Below are positions 40,336-52,480 of a DNA stretch of 64,000 bases, piece by piece; positions within the stretch are counted from its first letter, which is position 1; each line of letters opens with the position of its first letter. The notes beneath the pieces were generated by a model, which saw only the letters and a list, made by a program, of their open reading frames with translations, ran no database searches and had not been told where the DNA came from. The stretch spans positions 19,353 to 83,352 of the forward strand of contig JAIOAT010000011.1 of the NCBI GenBank assembly GCA_019873685.1, written 5' to 3'. The stretch comes from Chloroflexota bacterium. GTDB lineage: Bacteria > Chloroflexota > Anaerolineae > Aggregatilineales > Ch27. Both the position numbers and the translations under genes were made by a program.

Positions 40336-41664
40336 ATGCCCCAGGTGATGCAGCCCCGCCCCCCGAAGGGGATGCGCGACTTCCTGCCGGATGACCTGAT
40401 CCGGCGGCAGTATGTCTTCAATACCGTGATTGAGGTCTTTGAGACCTTTGGCTTTGAGCCGCTGCAAACCCCGGCGCTGGAACTGCGCCAGACGCTCCAC
40501 GGCAACCTGGGCGAGGAGGCCGAGAAGCAGATCTTCTACGCCCAGCATCCCCAGGGCAAGGAGGAGCTGGCGCTGCGCTATGACCTGACTGTGCCGCTGG
40601 CGCGGGTGGTGGCTCAATACGAGGGGCAGCTCAGCTTCCCCTTCAAGCGTTATCACATCGCCCCGGTCTGGCGCTCGGAGCGGCCTCAGCGCGGGCGCTA
40701 CCGCGAATTCTACCAGTGCGACGCCGATATCGTCGGGGTGGCGGAGATGACCGCCGACGCGGAGATCATCAGTCTGGTGGTCACGGCGCTGCGGCGGCTG
40801 GGCTTCCGGGACTTTGAGGTGCAGATCAACAACCGCAAGATTCTGACCGGCATCGCTGAGTATGTAGGCGTCCCGGCGGAGCAGCGCGGCGGGCTGTACC
40901 GCAGCATCGACAAGCTGGACAAGATCGGCGCCGACGGCGTGCGCCGGGAACTGGCTGAAAACGGCCTGGCGCCGGAGCCGATCGCTCGCCTGATGGCCCT
41001 GCTCGACCTGCGCGGGGCCGGGCTGGAAGGGCTGACTCATCTGCGTGACGCGCTGCGCGATATTCCTACTGTGCAGGAGGGCGTCCGCGAACTGTTCGAG
41101 CTGGCCGAACACCTGGAAGCCTTTGGCGTCCCGGCGTCGAATTATGCCTTTGACCTGGCCATGGTGCGCGGACTGGGCTACTACACCGGGCCGGTCTTTG
41201 AGACGATCATCACCGAGCCGAACCTGGGCAGCGTGACCGGCGGCGGACGCTACGACGGCCTGATCGGGATGTTCCGCAAGGAAAGCCTGCCAACGACCGG
41301 CTCGTCGCTGGGCATCGAGCGGATTATCGACCTGATGGACGAGCTAAACCTGTACCCGCCGGGGCTGGGCCGGACGGTGGTACAGGTGCTGGTCACGGTG
41401 TTTGATGAGCACACACGGCCCGCTTCTGAACGGCTGGCCAGCCAGTTGCGCGAACAGGGGGTGCGCACGGAGGTTGTGCTGGAAGATCGTAAGATCGGGC
41501 GGCAGGCCGCTTACGCCGACCGTAAGGGCATCCCGATTGCGGCCTTCCTGGGGCCGGATGAGATCGCGGCGGGGGAGGTGACGCTCAAGCGGCTGGCTGA
41601 CGGGGAAACACGCCGTGTGCCTCAGTCAGAGGCCGCGGCGACCATCCGCTCGCTCCTGCCCTGA
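40336..41664 (+). CDS. hisS: Histidine--tRNA ligase
   Basis: The class II synthetase charges tRNA-His. Motif 1 is near 'PPKGMRDFLPDDLIRR', motif 2 'FPFKRYHIAPVWRSERPQRGRYREFYQCDADI', the His-specific loop 'LDLAMVRGLGYYTGPVFE'-like 'FDLAMVRGLGYYTG', and motif 3 'TGSSLGIERIIDLM'. The C-terminal anticodon-binding domain ends 'SEAAATIRSLLP'. ATG 40336 follows AGGAGG. It is 442 aa. Upstream is a leader peptide with His codons and a terminator, so synthetase level is probably tied to charged tRNA-His. Confidence 0.95.
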   Translation: MPQVMQPRPPKGMRDFLPDDLIRRQYVFNTVIEVFETFGFEPLQTPALELRQTLHGNLGEEAEKQIFYAQHPQGKEELALRYDLTVPLARVVAQYEGQLSFPFKRYHIAPVWRSERPQRGRYREFYQCDADIVGVAEMTADAEIISLVVTALRRLGFRDFEVQINNRKILTGIAEYVGVPAEQRGGLYRSIDKLDKIGADGVRRELAENGLAPEPIARLMALLDLRGAGLEGLTHLRDALRDIPTVQEGVRELFELAEHLEAFGVPASNYAFDLAMVRGLGYYTGPVFETIITEPNLGSVTGGGRYDGLIGMFRKESLPTTGSSLGIERIIDLMDELNLYPPGLGRTVVQVLVTVFDEHTRPASERLASQLREQGVRTEVVLEDRKIGRQAAYADRKGIPIAAFLGPDEIAAGEVTLKRLADGETRRVPQSEAAATIRSLLP

Positions 41665-41685
41665 TCGGATGCATGGGATTCGCCT

Positions 41686-41720
41686 CAGGGTCGCCCCATG
41701 ACGGGCGGCCCTGTTTTTTT
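41686..41720 (+). terminator. Terminator of hisS
   Basis: CAGGG(t)CGCCC / GGGCG(g)CCCTG with a short loop, then seven T, 21 bases after the hisS stop. Confidence 0.92.
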
Positions 41721-41724
41721 GCCT

Positions 41725-42114
41725 TCACCCGCCGCGGGATACGCGCAGCGGCGTCTGGGCGGCGTGGTGATCGGGGATGGAAGCCTCCAGGATGTAGAGG
41801 CCGAGCTGGCTCAGGCGCATGCGTAGCTGCAATACAAAGTCGAGGTTCTTGCCCTCATGCAGGGTAAAGGCGCGGGCAGGCAGGCTTTGCAGGGAGCCTT
41901 CGGGGTCTTCAAGGTGGTACAGCCGCAGGTCGAGTGTATAGCGGCCCGGCGGCCCCATGATCTGGGCGAAGACGGTGATGGCGACATCGACCGGCAGGCG
42001 CGGCGTAGCGATCTCGCTGATGGGCTGGATCACCCAGCGCCCGGATTGCTCGTCAGCGTGGGCGGCGGCGCATAGCAGCAGGCTGTAGATGCGTGGCTTG
42101 AACTGAAAGTCCAT
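41725..42114 (-). CDS. Hypothetical protein, DUF6941-like
   Basis: The 129-aa product begins 'MDFQFKPRIYSLLLCAAAHAD' and continues as a beta-rich domain ('GPPGRYTLDLRLYHLEDPEG', 'FVLQLRMRLSQLGLYILEASI'). The pattern of an N-terminal 'LLCAxAHxD' followed by a sandwich-like domain resembles DUF6941 proteins, whose function is unknown. It follows the lipoprotein gene by 15 bases on the same strand, so the two are probably cotranscribed. Confidence 0.55.
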   Translation of the reverse strand: MDFQFKPRIYSLLLCAAAHADEQSGRWVIQPISEIATPRLPVDVAITVFAQIMGPPGRYTLDLRLYHLEDPEGSLQSLPARAFTLHEGKNLDFVLQLRMRLSQLGLYILEASIPDHHAAQTPLRVSRGG

Positions 42115-42129
42115 GGTCGTTCCCCGGCT

Positions 42130-43569
42130 TCACTGGAACGGGCACAGGTCTTCGACGGTGTAATCGTTCAACACCACGCCGAAGTAGGCCGGATCGCCCA
42201 GGAATTCGTAGGTGCGCGGGGCCTGCACCTGCGCGTCCTGGCGGACACGCTCGCAGGCGATGCGCAGGGCGTTTTCGGCGCTGTTGGCGCTGCTGACAGC
42301 GACGAAGGTCTGGTAGAAGCTGGTGGCCAGCAGGGTGTAGTGCGAGGGCAGATCGGTCAGTTGCCAGGGGCGTTCCTGCTGCATGGCAGTCAGCGTCTGG
42401 CGGGCCAGATCGCTGCGCAGGGCCGTGTAGGCCAGTACCAGCCGGTAGCGAGCATAAGCGTCCAGCATGGCTTTCTCCATCGCCCGGTTGGCGTCGGAGT
42501 CGGCCACACCGCCCCACAGCGTCCCGCGCTGCATGGCTTCCTGGTAAAGGGTGATGGCGTCATCCAGATCGTTGACACGCAGGGCCTGGTCGGCGCGGCG
42601 CAGCATGTAAATGTACAGGCTGGCGTAGGGATGATCCAGCAGCGGGTCGGCGGCAGTGTAGACGTACTGGAAGCCGTTCCAGGTCCAGGTGTGACGGGTA
42701 GGCAGGAACGGCCCGAACTCGCGCTGCGGGGCGTTCTGAGCCACGCCGCTGTCGTAGAGGTCGCCTTCCTCGATGACCAGTTCCGGCGGTCGGGCGTCGC
42801 TGAAGGCCACCAGAGTGATCCCGGCGTTGGGCAGTCCGCGCACAGGCCGGCGCAGGTCGTCGGTGTAGCGGTACATCACGGTGAAGGGATCGCTGAGCGT
42901 ATGGAAGCGGGCGCTGGCCCGATCCCAGGTCAGGATGATCGGCTCACGGAAGCAGGCCAGGCGCGTGCATTGCTCCACCCAGAAGATGATCTCCGGCAGG
43001 CCGTCCAGCGTGATGTCGCGGATGCTGTCTGAGGTTTGCTCTTTGACGCCGGAAGCGGTGGCCTGCTCAATCCGGTAGCTGATCTGGGGCATGCTCTGCG
43101 CGCTGCCGGGGGCGCTGGCGTAGCCGTAAAGCACCTGGTAAGGCTGGCCGGGCACCTGGCAACCGAAGATCAGGAGCATGCCAGGCGGTTGCGGCGCGGC
43201 AGCCGTGACCGGGTAGTGCAGCGTGATCAGCACATCCAGCAGGCGATCGCCGTTGAGATCATGGCCGTAATCGACCCGCCCGCCCAGGTGATCGTCGATC
43301 ACCCCCCAGGCGCGCAGCATCCCCTCCAGGTCGGCGGGGGAACCGCCCCGGTTGAGAAAATCGCGGATGACCGTCTGATAACCAGCGGGATCGTCAGGGC
43401 GGGCAGCCTGCGGGCGGATGCCGCTGAAAGGCAGGCAGTATTGCGGCTGGGGCGTGGCGGTAGGCTGGGGAGTGGGCTGGGGTTGCATGTTGCAGGCCAG
43501 GCTCACGCTGACCAGCAGGCCGACCAGCCACATCAGCCATCCGCCGGACTGTCGCCATAGAGGTCGCAT
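42130..43569 (-). CDS. Exported lipoprotein with TPR-like C-terminal region
   Basis: This 479-aa protein has a type II signal with lipobox 'VSLAC' followed by a Pro/Thr/Gln-rich linker. The middle part is beta-rich and FG-GAP-like ('YGHDLNGDRLLDVLITLHY', 'DITLDGLPEIIFWVEQC'); the C-terminal third is helical with a TPR-like unit 'ADQALRVNDLDDAITLYQEAM'. ATG 43569 is chosen to give the lipoprotein signal. It is a paralogue of the truncated protein at the left end of the window. The function is unknown. Confidence 0.75.
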   Translation of the reverse strand: MRPLWRQSGGWLMWLVGLLVSVSLACNMQPQPTPQPTATPQPQYCLPFSGIRPQAARPDDPAGYQTVIRDFLNRGGSPADLEGMLRAWGVIDDHLGGRVDYGHDLNGDRLLDVLITLHYPVTAAAPQPPGMLLIFGCQVPGQPYQVLYGYASAPGSAQSMPQISYRIEQATASGVKEQTSDSIRDITLDGLPEIIFWVEQCTRLACFREPIILTWDRASARFHTLSDPFTVMYRYTDDLRRPVRGLPNAGITLVAFSDARPPELVIEEGDLYDSGVAQNAPQREFGPFLPTRHTWTWNGFQYVYTAADPLLDHPYASLYIYMLRRADQALRVNDLDDAITLYQEAMQRGTLWGGVADSDANRAMEKAMLDAYARYRLVLAYTALRSDLARQTLTAMQQERPWQLTDLPSHYTLLATSFYQTFVAVSSANSAENALRIACERVRQDAQVQAPRTYEFLGDPAYFGVVLNDYTVEDLCPFQ

Positions 43570-43682
43570 CTGTGCTGCCCACTCCTGCCTGTAGCACTGC
43601 ACACCCGCTGCTGTGCCGGGCTGTTCTCTATTATGCGCCTGCCCTTCACCGGCGGCAACCAGCGCCCCGGCCAGACGCCGGT

Positions 43683-45080
43683 TCAGCTGGCCCTGGCGGC
43701 AGGTGAAGGACCGGCCATGGCCGCCTGATCATCACCCGGCGGGCAGGGATCGGGCAGCCGTTCCTCCGGGCCAACTGGCAGCATGACCAGGCCGGAGACC
43801 ATCTTGGGGTAGAAGTCCGTGCTCTTCTGAGGCATTTTCTCGCCGTGGGCGGCTACCGCTTTAATCTGGGCCATGGTGGTTGGGCTGAGAAAGATGGCGA
43901 ACTCCCCCCGGCCAGCGTTGATGTTCTCCACCGGGCGCCGCGGATCGCGGTGATAGCGAATCTGGGACTTGTCCTCGATGCCTGCCGCGGGAACACCGGC
44001 GGCCTGCTCCAGCAGCAGGCGGTGGGCGATGGTCACGGCCAGCGAGCGCCATGCCGGTGAACGGTCAGGCGCCAGAGCGTCCAGGATGGCTTCGTCGCGC
44101 AGGGTCAGGACGTGAAAGCCGACCTCTGGCCCGCCGTAGAAACCAAAGGCATGGCCGCGCGGATGGACGTTGACGGCGGCCAGCATCGTTTCCAGATCGG
44201 CGGCGGGCGCAATGGCGAAGTGCGTCGCAGCGCGGGTCAATACATCAGCCGGGCTAACCGCGCCGAAATCGTGAATCTCGCGGTGGGTGGGCAGGATGAT
44301 CAGCCCCGGATCGTCCATGCTGACCAGTGTCGCGCTGATGAAGCTGGCGGCGGCATCCGCAGGCAATGCCTGCTGTTCCCGTCGGTAGGCCAGGGCAGTC
44401 TCGTAACGATGATGCCCGTCGGCGATGATCAGGCCGCGCAGCGGGGCGAGGACGCCCTGCACGGCATGGATGACCTCTGGATCGCTGATGACCCAGACGC
44501 GCTGGCGCACCTGGTCCTCGAACAGTTCGGTTGCGTCGATGGCTGGAGCGCGATCGGCGATAGCGGCGCGAAGCAGGGCGTTAACGCGATTCTCCGGATC
44601 GGGGTAGAGGACAAAGATTTGCTCCGGTTGCACCTGCAGGGCATGTAGCAGGCGCAGGCGATCGGCTTTAGGGCCGCGGTGGGTACGCTCGTGGGGCAGG
44701 ATGACGCCATCCTCAAACTCATGCAGGCCCAGCGCGGCAATCAGGCCCAGCCGCACATGTGTCCGGCCAGCGATGGGGAAGGTCTGCTCGTAGACGTACA
44801 GGGCCGGGCGGTCCTCCCGGATCAGGATTCCTTCGGCCAGCCAGTGCTCATAACGCTGGCGGGCGCAGCGGTAATCGCCGTTGACAGCGCAGGGGCCGGG
44901 TAGGCCGGTGTCTTCATTGTGGCCGAGGATGATCCCGGTGATGTTGTAGGGACTGAGTTGCTGGTAACGGGCCGCCAGATCGGGGCCGATCCGGTCGTAG
45001 GGCTGGCTGAGCACGTCGTCCAGCCGGGGGATGCGGGCAGGGTTGTAGCGAACCCCACGGAACGGTTTGATCACCGCCAT
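43683..45080 (-). CDS. DUF1015 family protein
   Basis: The 465-aa protein starts 'MAVIKPFRGVRYNPARI' and contains 'VLSQPYDRI', 'LYVYEQTF', 'DGHHRYETALAYR' and 'QIRYHRDP', all typical of DUF1015. This family is cytoplasmic, has been suggested to be a HTH-associated or SerC-like protein in annotations, and has no proven activity. The 'ADGHHRYETA' motif is strikingly conserved and may form an active site. ATG 45080 is used. It is separated from lpdA by a hairpin. Confidence 0.85.
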   Translation of the reverse strand: MAVIKPFRGVRYNPARIPRLDDVLSQPYDRIGPDLAARYQQLSPYNITGIILGHNEDTGLPGPCAVNGDYRCARQRYEHWLAEGILIREDRPALYVYEQTFPIAGRTHVRLGLIAALGLHEFEDGVILPHERTHRGPKADRLRLLHALQVQPEQIFVLYPDPENRVNALLRAAIADRAPAIDATELFEDQVRQRVWVISDPEVIHAVQGVLAPLRGLIIADGHHRYETALAYRREQQALPADAAASFISATLVSMDDPGLIILPTHREIHDFGAVSPADVLTRAATHFAIAPAADLETMLAAVNVHPRGHAFGFYGGPEVGFHVLTLRDEAILDALAPDRSPAWRSLAVTIAHRLLLEQAAGVPAAGIEDKSQIRYHRDPRRPVENINAGRGEFAIFLSPTTMAQIKAVAAHGEKMPQKSTDFYPKMVSGLVMLPVGPEERLPDPCPPGDDQAAMAGPSPAARAS

Positions 45081-45135
45081 AGCCAATCCCTTTCACAGCA
45101 GGCCGCCCCGGGGCAGGGGCGGGTGAGGCGCGAAA

Positions 45136-45169
45136 GCTCCGCCGACGCGCGGCCCGCGATCGGCGGAGC
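45136..45169 (-). terminator. Hairpin after lpdA
   Basis: GCTCCGCCGA / TCGGCGGAGC, a 10-bp perfect stem about 40 bases beyond the lpdA stop, with only a short minus-strand TTTC run after it. Confidence 0.5.
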
Positions 45170-45207
45170 ACAGGTGCGGCGAGGCAGGGCGCAATCCGCA
45201 CTGGAAG

Positions 45208-46608
<1,401 letters not shown>

Positions 46609-46731
46609 GTGTTGCTCCATCGCTGGGGCGGGCAGGACGCCCGCCAGCCTGTCAGATGCGCCGAGTCTAGCGCCTTTTGGGGCCAGACTCAACCGGATAA
46701 GAAAACTCCGTGATTGGTACTTTCGGTGTCT

Positions 46732-47394
46732 CTATGGCTGCTCGTCTTCCGTTGCCGGGACCCATACTGCAAAGTCATCGACGGTGAACGTGGCTGGAGC
46801 TTCTCCGGCGGAGAAGGCGATTCCGCCCGGCGGCAGCGGGCCATCCGGCGCGGTATCCGCCAGCGAGAACATCTCTTTGCCGTCCACATCGACCACCAGC
46901 TGATTCCCGAAGACGCCGAAGCGGATGGTGTGCCAGGCCGGGCCGCTGATCACGGCATCAGCGTATTCCTCGCTCAGGATGCTCTCGTTACGGTACAGGC
47001 GGACGCGCCCGGTAGGGCCGAGGCCGACGGCGTAACTGCCCGCTTCCCCGGCGCGGAGGTGCAGCCGCCCCTCGCCTTCTTCCACCCATAACCGCACCTG
47101 CACCACCACATCCCCGAATACGTGGTCACCGTAGCGGGTTGGCTCCGGGCGGCCGCTGGCGACCAGGGCGGGCGTCATCCCCGGCCCACCGGCAGGGCGA
47201 TGCTCCCAGCCGTGACCGAGCTGCCAGTCCAGCTGGAAGCTCTCGAAGTCGTCGGCACCAAAGGCAACCAGCGGTGGCTCCTCGAAGCCGCGCAGGCCGA
47301 TGAAGCGGCTGAAGATCACATAGCCCGCTGCGATCACCAGCACCGGGATAACCAGCGTGCCGACGACAATAGCGGTGGTGCGGTTGATACCCAT
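46732..47394 (-). CDS. Membrane-anchored LamG/DUF1080-like domain protein
   Basis: The 220-aa product has one N-terminal transmembrane segment ('AIVVGTLVIPVLVIAAGYVIF') and an extracytoplasmic beta-sandwich domain: 'FESFQLDWQLGHGWEHR', 'VVQVRLWVEEGEGRLHLRAG', 'WHTIRFGVFGNQLVVDVDGKEMF' and 'GGIAFSAGEAPATFTVDDFAVW'. This series is typical of concanavalin-like carbohydrate-binding domains. ATG 47394 is used. It follows the EtfD-like gene by 10 bases, so they share a transcript, though a functional link is not evident. Confidence 0.68.
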   Translation of the reverse strand: MGINRTTAIVVGTLVIPVLVIAAGYVIFSRFIGLRGFEEPPLVAFGADDFESFQLDWQLGHGWEHRPAGGPGMTPALVASGRPEPTRYGDHVFGDVVVQVRLWVEEGEGRLHLRAGEAGSYAVGLGPTGRVRLYRNESILSEEYADAVISGPAWHTIRFGVFGNQLVVDVDGKEMFSLADTAPDGPLPPGGIAFSAGEAPATFTVDDFAVWVPATEDEQP

Positions 47395-47404
47395 GGCAGA
47401 CTCC

Positions 47405-49450
<2,046 letters not shown>

Positions 49451-49604
49451 CTGCCTCCTTGATCAGGTGGCGGGCGCGTAGCGCGAGGGACTGGTTTCAG
49501 TCTACACAGAGAGGCGGGGTGGTACAAACGGGCAGACAGGGAGGCAGGTATCGGGAGACGGATGGTTGCAAAGTCAGGAGCGCAGGAAAGATCGGTGGGC
49601 AGCC

Positions 49605-50540
49605 TCAGGTCTGGACGGGAGTGTCGTTTGTGTGTGTCTCGTCGGCAGGAGGCGTCGGCGGGGCCGGGGACGCCGGTTTCGCCCCAAAGTCAGGGCCGAG
49701 CACCATCAGCATGGTGTCGTTGACCAGCCGCTCGATCTCGCTTTCCGGCAAGGGCTGGGTGTGATCGTCGGTCCCACCGGCGGAGCGTGAATAGGCGATC
49801 AGCAGTTCCTCGGTATCCTGGATCGTGATCGGCGGTGGCTCGCTGATCTGCGGTTCCTTCATTGGCTCAGGTGGGCGCTGGCCCTGAGCGTAGACGAAGA
49901 AGGCCAGTTCCGTCATCTGTTCGGTGCTCTGGACGTGTAAGCGGCTGCCGCTGAGGGTGACGAAGTCGGCGGCCAGCTTCAGCTCAAGGGCGGTATCCTC
50001 CAGCCGCCAGTTGCCCTGCAGCCGCGCCAGTATTTCCTCCAGACTGCGCGGGCCGGGCTGGTCGCCGGTGTGGCCGAAGCGAACGCGAAACCACATCCCG
50101 TTCGTCAAACTCTGCACCACCAGGTGGACGTTGGGGCCAAGCGTAAAAGCCGCTGAATAAAGTAGCAGCAGCGCTTCCTGCAGCGCCTCCCGGTTGCTTT
50201 CCAGGGTCAGGTTTTCCTCGGCGTGCAGCGGTGTGACCAGTTCAAGCTGCCCGCTCAGCCAGTCCAGCAGGTCCTGTACCGGGAAGGGGCGGATGTGCTG
50301 GCGCGGCAACAATTCGCCGAGCTTGTAGCGAATCAGAGCCTGCCAGGCGTTGAGCAGGTTGAGCACGCCCAGCACCTCACTGGTGGCGCGGGCCTGCCAG
50401 TAGGCGCGGGGTTTGCCTGCCGCGGTGGGCAGGTGCACCAGGCTGATGGCCGCCAGACCGGAGTTCAATGGCTCGATCAGACGGCGCATCAGCAAGAATT
50501 GCAGTTGTCCCAGGGATTCCCAGTCGGGTTCTCGGGACAT
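49605..50540 (-). CDS. Hypothetical protein, possible degenerate sensor-kinase-like
   Basis: The 311-aa protein starts with a helical region resembling a dimerisation/HisKA-like segment ('QFLLMRRLIEPLNSGLAAISLVHL') and continues into alpha/beta sequence with 'NREALQEALLLLYSAAFTL' and 'MWFRVRFGHTGDQPGPRSLEEILAR', vaguely like a histidine-kinase ATPase domain without clear N, G1 or G2 boxes. The C-terminus is Pro-rich and disordered. It follows the Cys-motif protein gene by 40 bases on the same strand, so the two are probably a unit. The kinase suggestion is weak. Confidence 0.45.
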   Translation of the reverse strand: MSREPDWESLGQLQFLLMRRLIEPLNSGLAAISLVHLPTAAGKPRAYWQARATSEVLGVLNLLNAWQALIRYKLGELLPRQHIRPFPVQDLLDWLSGQLELVTPLHAEENLTLESNREALQEALLLLYSAAFTLGPNVHLVVQSLTNGMWFRVRFGHTGDQPGPRSLEEILARLQGNWRLEDTALELKLAADFVTLSGSRLHVQSTEQMTELAFFVYAQGQRPPEPMKEPQISEPPPITIQDTEELLIAYSRSAGGTDDHTQPLPESEIERLVNDTMLMVLGPDFGAKPASPAPPTPPADETHTNDTPVQT

Positions 50541-50580
50541 GGACGATCTCCCTGTTGGGATGGTCTACGTTGGCCCCGGA

Positions 50581-50955
50581 TCAGGCTGCTTCGCCCATCT
50601 CGGCGTAGTCCGGCGTCTCTGTTGCCTCGGTTAGCGGCTGGCGGTCAGCCAGCCGTTCACGGAGATCGCTGAGCGCCTGCTCGTAGATGCGGATCAGGTC
50701 GCGGTCTGGCCCCTTGTAGCGGCGCAGGGTCTGGATGGCGCAAGCGGCGCAGCCGCGCATAGCCCGGTAGCTGTCGGTCTCGCAGGCCAGGCAGCCGTTG
50801 AGGCGGATCATCATCAGGCAAAAACCCAGCACTTCTTCGTGCGCTTCGGGGAGCTGCAGGATACGGTCGACCAGGGCGCGCCATTCGCTGCCGCGCAGGT
50901 CACGTAATTGGCGCGTCACACTGTGCGGGTATAGCAGTTCATTCTGCGTATACAT
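50581..50955 (-). CDS. Hypothetical protein with conserved-looking cysteine motif
   Basis: The 124-aa product is mostly helical and carries 'NGCLACETDSYRAMRGCAACAIQ', two CxxC pairs 14 residues apart, which could bind zinc or a small Fe-S cluster. No named family is recognised. The ATG at 50955 follows AAGGA. It is first in a two-gene unit with the sensor-like protein. A possible promoter (GCGACA, 18 bases, TATAGT) lies within 51040-51090 on the minus strand. Confidence 0.6.
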   Translation of the reverse strand: MYTQNELLYPHSVTRQLRDLRGSEWRALVDRILQLPEAHEEVLGFCLMMIRLNGCLACETDSYRAMRGCAACAIQTLRRYKGPDRDLIRIYEQALSDLRERLADRQPLTEATETPDYAEMGEAA

Positions 50956-51178
50956 ACGTCATAAATCCTTGAGCAATCTTGCCGATCACGCGGTTCCCGG
51001 CCAGCGGCGGAATTCCGCGCTCTCTGGCTCCGGGAAACGCGCATTCCGGAAACTATAAATATGCAAGTGTGGCACTGTCGCGTTCGTTTCTAGCATAGGA
51101 GGGCTTGGGGCAGGCATGATATAGGGCATGGGTACTAATTGGCAGTTTCCCGGTCTCTGCTTCTGGCAGCGGGTGTGC
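50956..51178. other. Intergenic region between divergent genes
   Basis: Apart from the candidate minus-strand promoter (GCGACA...TATAGT near 51050-51080) and short palindromes such as GCATTCCGGAAAC, I see no gene or RNA here. With the plus promoter next to it, it separates divergent transcription units. Confidence 0.5.
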
Positions 51179-51206
51179 TTGGTGGCAGGGCGGGGAATGG
51201 TATACT
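51179..51206 (+). promoter_or_regulatory. Promoter of 391-aa lipoprotein
   Basis: TTGGTG, a 16-base spacer and TATACT, about 60 bases before the GTG start of the lipoprotein. Confidence 0.65.
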
Positions 51207-51269
51207 GACAGGCAGGCGCCGATCGGCGCGAGCGCTTCTGGCCGCAGTTGGAGTACCGGGAGAACGCCT

Positions 51270-52445
51270 GTGAGACGGGTGCTGTTGGTGGGACTGCTGT
51301 TGATCCTGACCGGCTGCGCGGTGCTGGAGGGGCCTCCCGCGCCCGCCACGCCGGACCTCAGCCGGACATACACCCACCCCGGCGGTGTGTTCTCCCTGGC
51401 CCTGCCGCCGTCCTGGATCGCGGGCGACCTCAGCAACGGGGAGACGCTGCTGATGACCTTTGCCCCGCCGGAGGCGACACGCCCGCCGTTGACCGTGTAT
51501 GTGGTGCGGCTGGCCAGCCCGCTGGATGGCACGGCCTTCGGTGCGGCGATGGGATCGTATCTGCGCTCGCCGCAGAACTGGACGCTGGACGTGGTTGACC
51601 AGCAGGCGATGGGTGACGGGAGCTGGCGCGTGGCCGGCGTCCGCCAGGTGCGCGGGCAGGCGCTGCCGGTGAACCTCTTCATGTTGCGGGAAGGGGCCTT
51701 CTTTTCCGCGCTGGAAGTTGTCGTGCCGTCCAGCGATCCCTTCCTGGCTTCGCTGCTGACCATGATGGTCAACACCTACCGGATTAACCCGGAAGCCGCC
51801 TGGCCGGTCGGAACGGTGGGCGACTTCCCGCCGCTGGATGAGAACCTGCTGGTAGCGGGTGGAAATCTCTCGTTCAGCGCACTGGCGGCATGGTCTGACG
51901 GCGAGGGTGGTTTTCACATCAGCGGGCAGGTCGCCAACCGCGCTCCGTACCCGGTGGAAGCGGTAACGATCCAGGCCGTCCTGCTGGACGCTGCCGGGAA
52001 CGCTCTGGCTGAAGGCAGCGCCGCGATGCCGCTGTTCATCCTGCCGGATGGGGAACTGGGGCCGTTTGATGTGCGCTTTCCGGATGGGCGGCCTCGTGGC
52101 GTGGCCCGCTACCGGCTGGAGGCGCGGGCGCAATATGCCGCGCAGCCGGGGGCGCTTCTGGGCGCGGGGACGTTTGACTGGGAAGACCGCGCCGAATATG
52201 ACGACCAGGGCCAGTTGCACATCCGGGGGACGCTCTGGCATACCGGCGACGCGCCAGCCTATGATCTGCAGGCGGTGATCACCCTGTTTGACAGCGCTGA
52301 CCGGGTCATCGGTGTGGCGGCGGCGAGCATTGGTGATGGCCCGCTGCAGCCCGGCGGATCGTTGCGCTTTGATGTGCCCGTTCCGCCTGGCGGCGCGGAA
52401 GCGGTGCACTATCAATTAACCATCCAGGCCCGTCGTCAGTCTTAG
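51270..52445 (+). CDS. Lipoprotein with PsbP-like N-domain and FxLYD-like C-domain
   Basis: The 391-aa protein has a lipoprotein signal with lipobox 'LTGC'. Residues about 30-175 look like a PsbP/DcrB-type domain ('YTHPGGVFSLALPPSWIAGDL', 'MMVNTYRINPEAAW'). Residues about 190-390 contain two FxLYD-like beta domains, each with 'GQVANRAPYPVEAVTIQAVLLDAAG' or 'GTLWHTGDAPAYDLQAVITLFDSA', a pattern that describes extracytoplasmic binding modules. The GTG start follows GGGAGAACG. The ligand is unknown. Confidence 0.75.
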   Translation: MRRVLLVGLLLILTGCAVLEGPPAPATPDLSRTYTHPGGVFSLALPPSWIAGDLSNGETLLMTFAPPEATRPPLTVYVVRLASPLDGTAFGAAMGSYLRSPQNWTLDVVDQQAMGDGSWRVAGVRQVRGQALPVNLFMLREGAFFSALEVVVPSSDPFLASLLTMMVNTYRINPEAAWPVGTVGDFPPLDENLLVAGGNLSFSALAAWSDGEGGFHISGQVANRAPYPVEAVTIQAVLLDAAGNALAEGSAAMPLFILPDGELGPFDVRFPDGRPRGVARYRLEARAQYAAQPGALLGAGTFDWEDRAEYDDQGQLHIRGTLWHTGDAPAYDLQAVITLFDSADRVIGVAAASIGDGPLQPGGSLRFDVPVPPGGAEAVHYQLTIQARRQS

Positions 52446-52480
52446 GGGTGGGGGTTAGCGGCAGGTGGAAGCAGGCCAAG

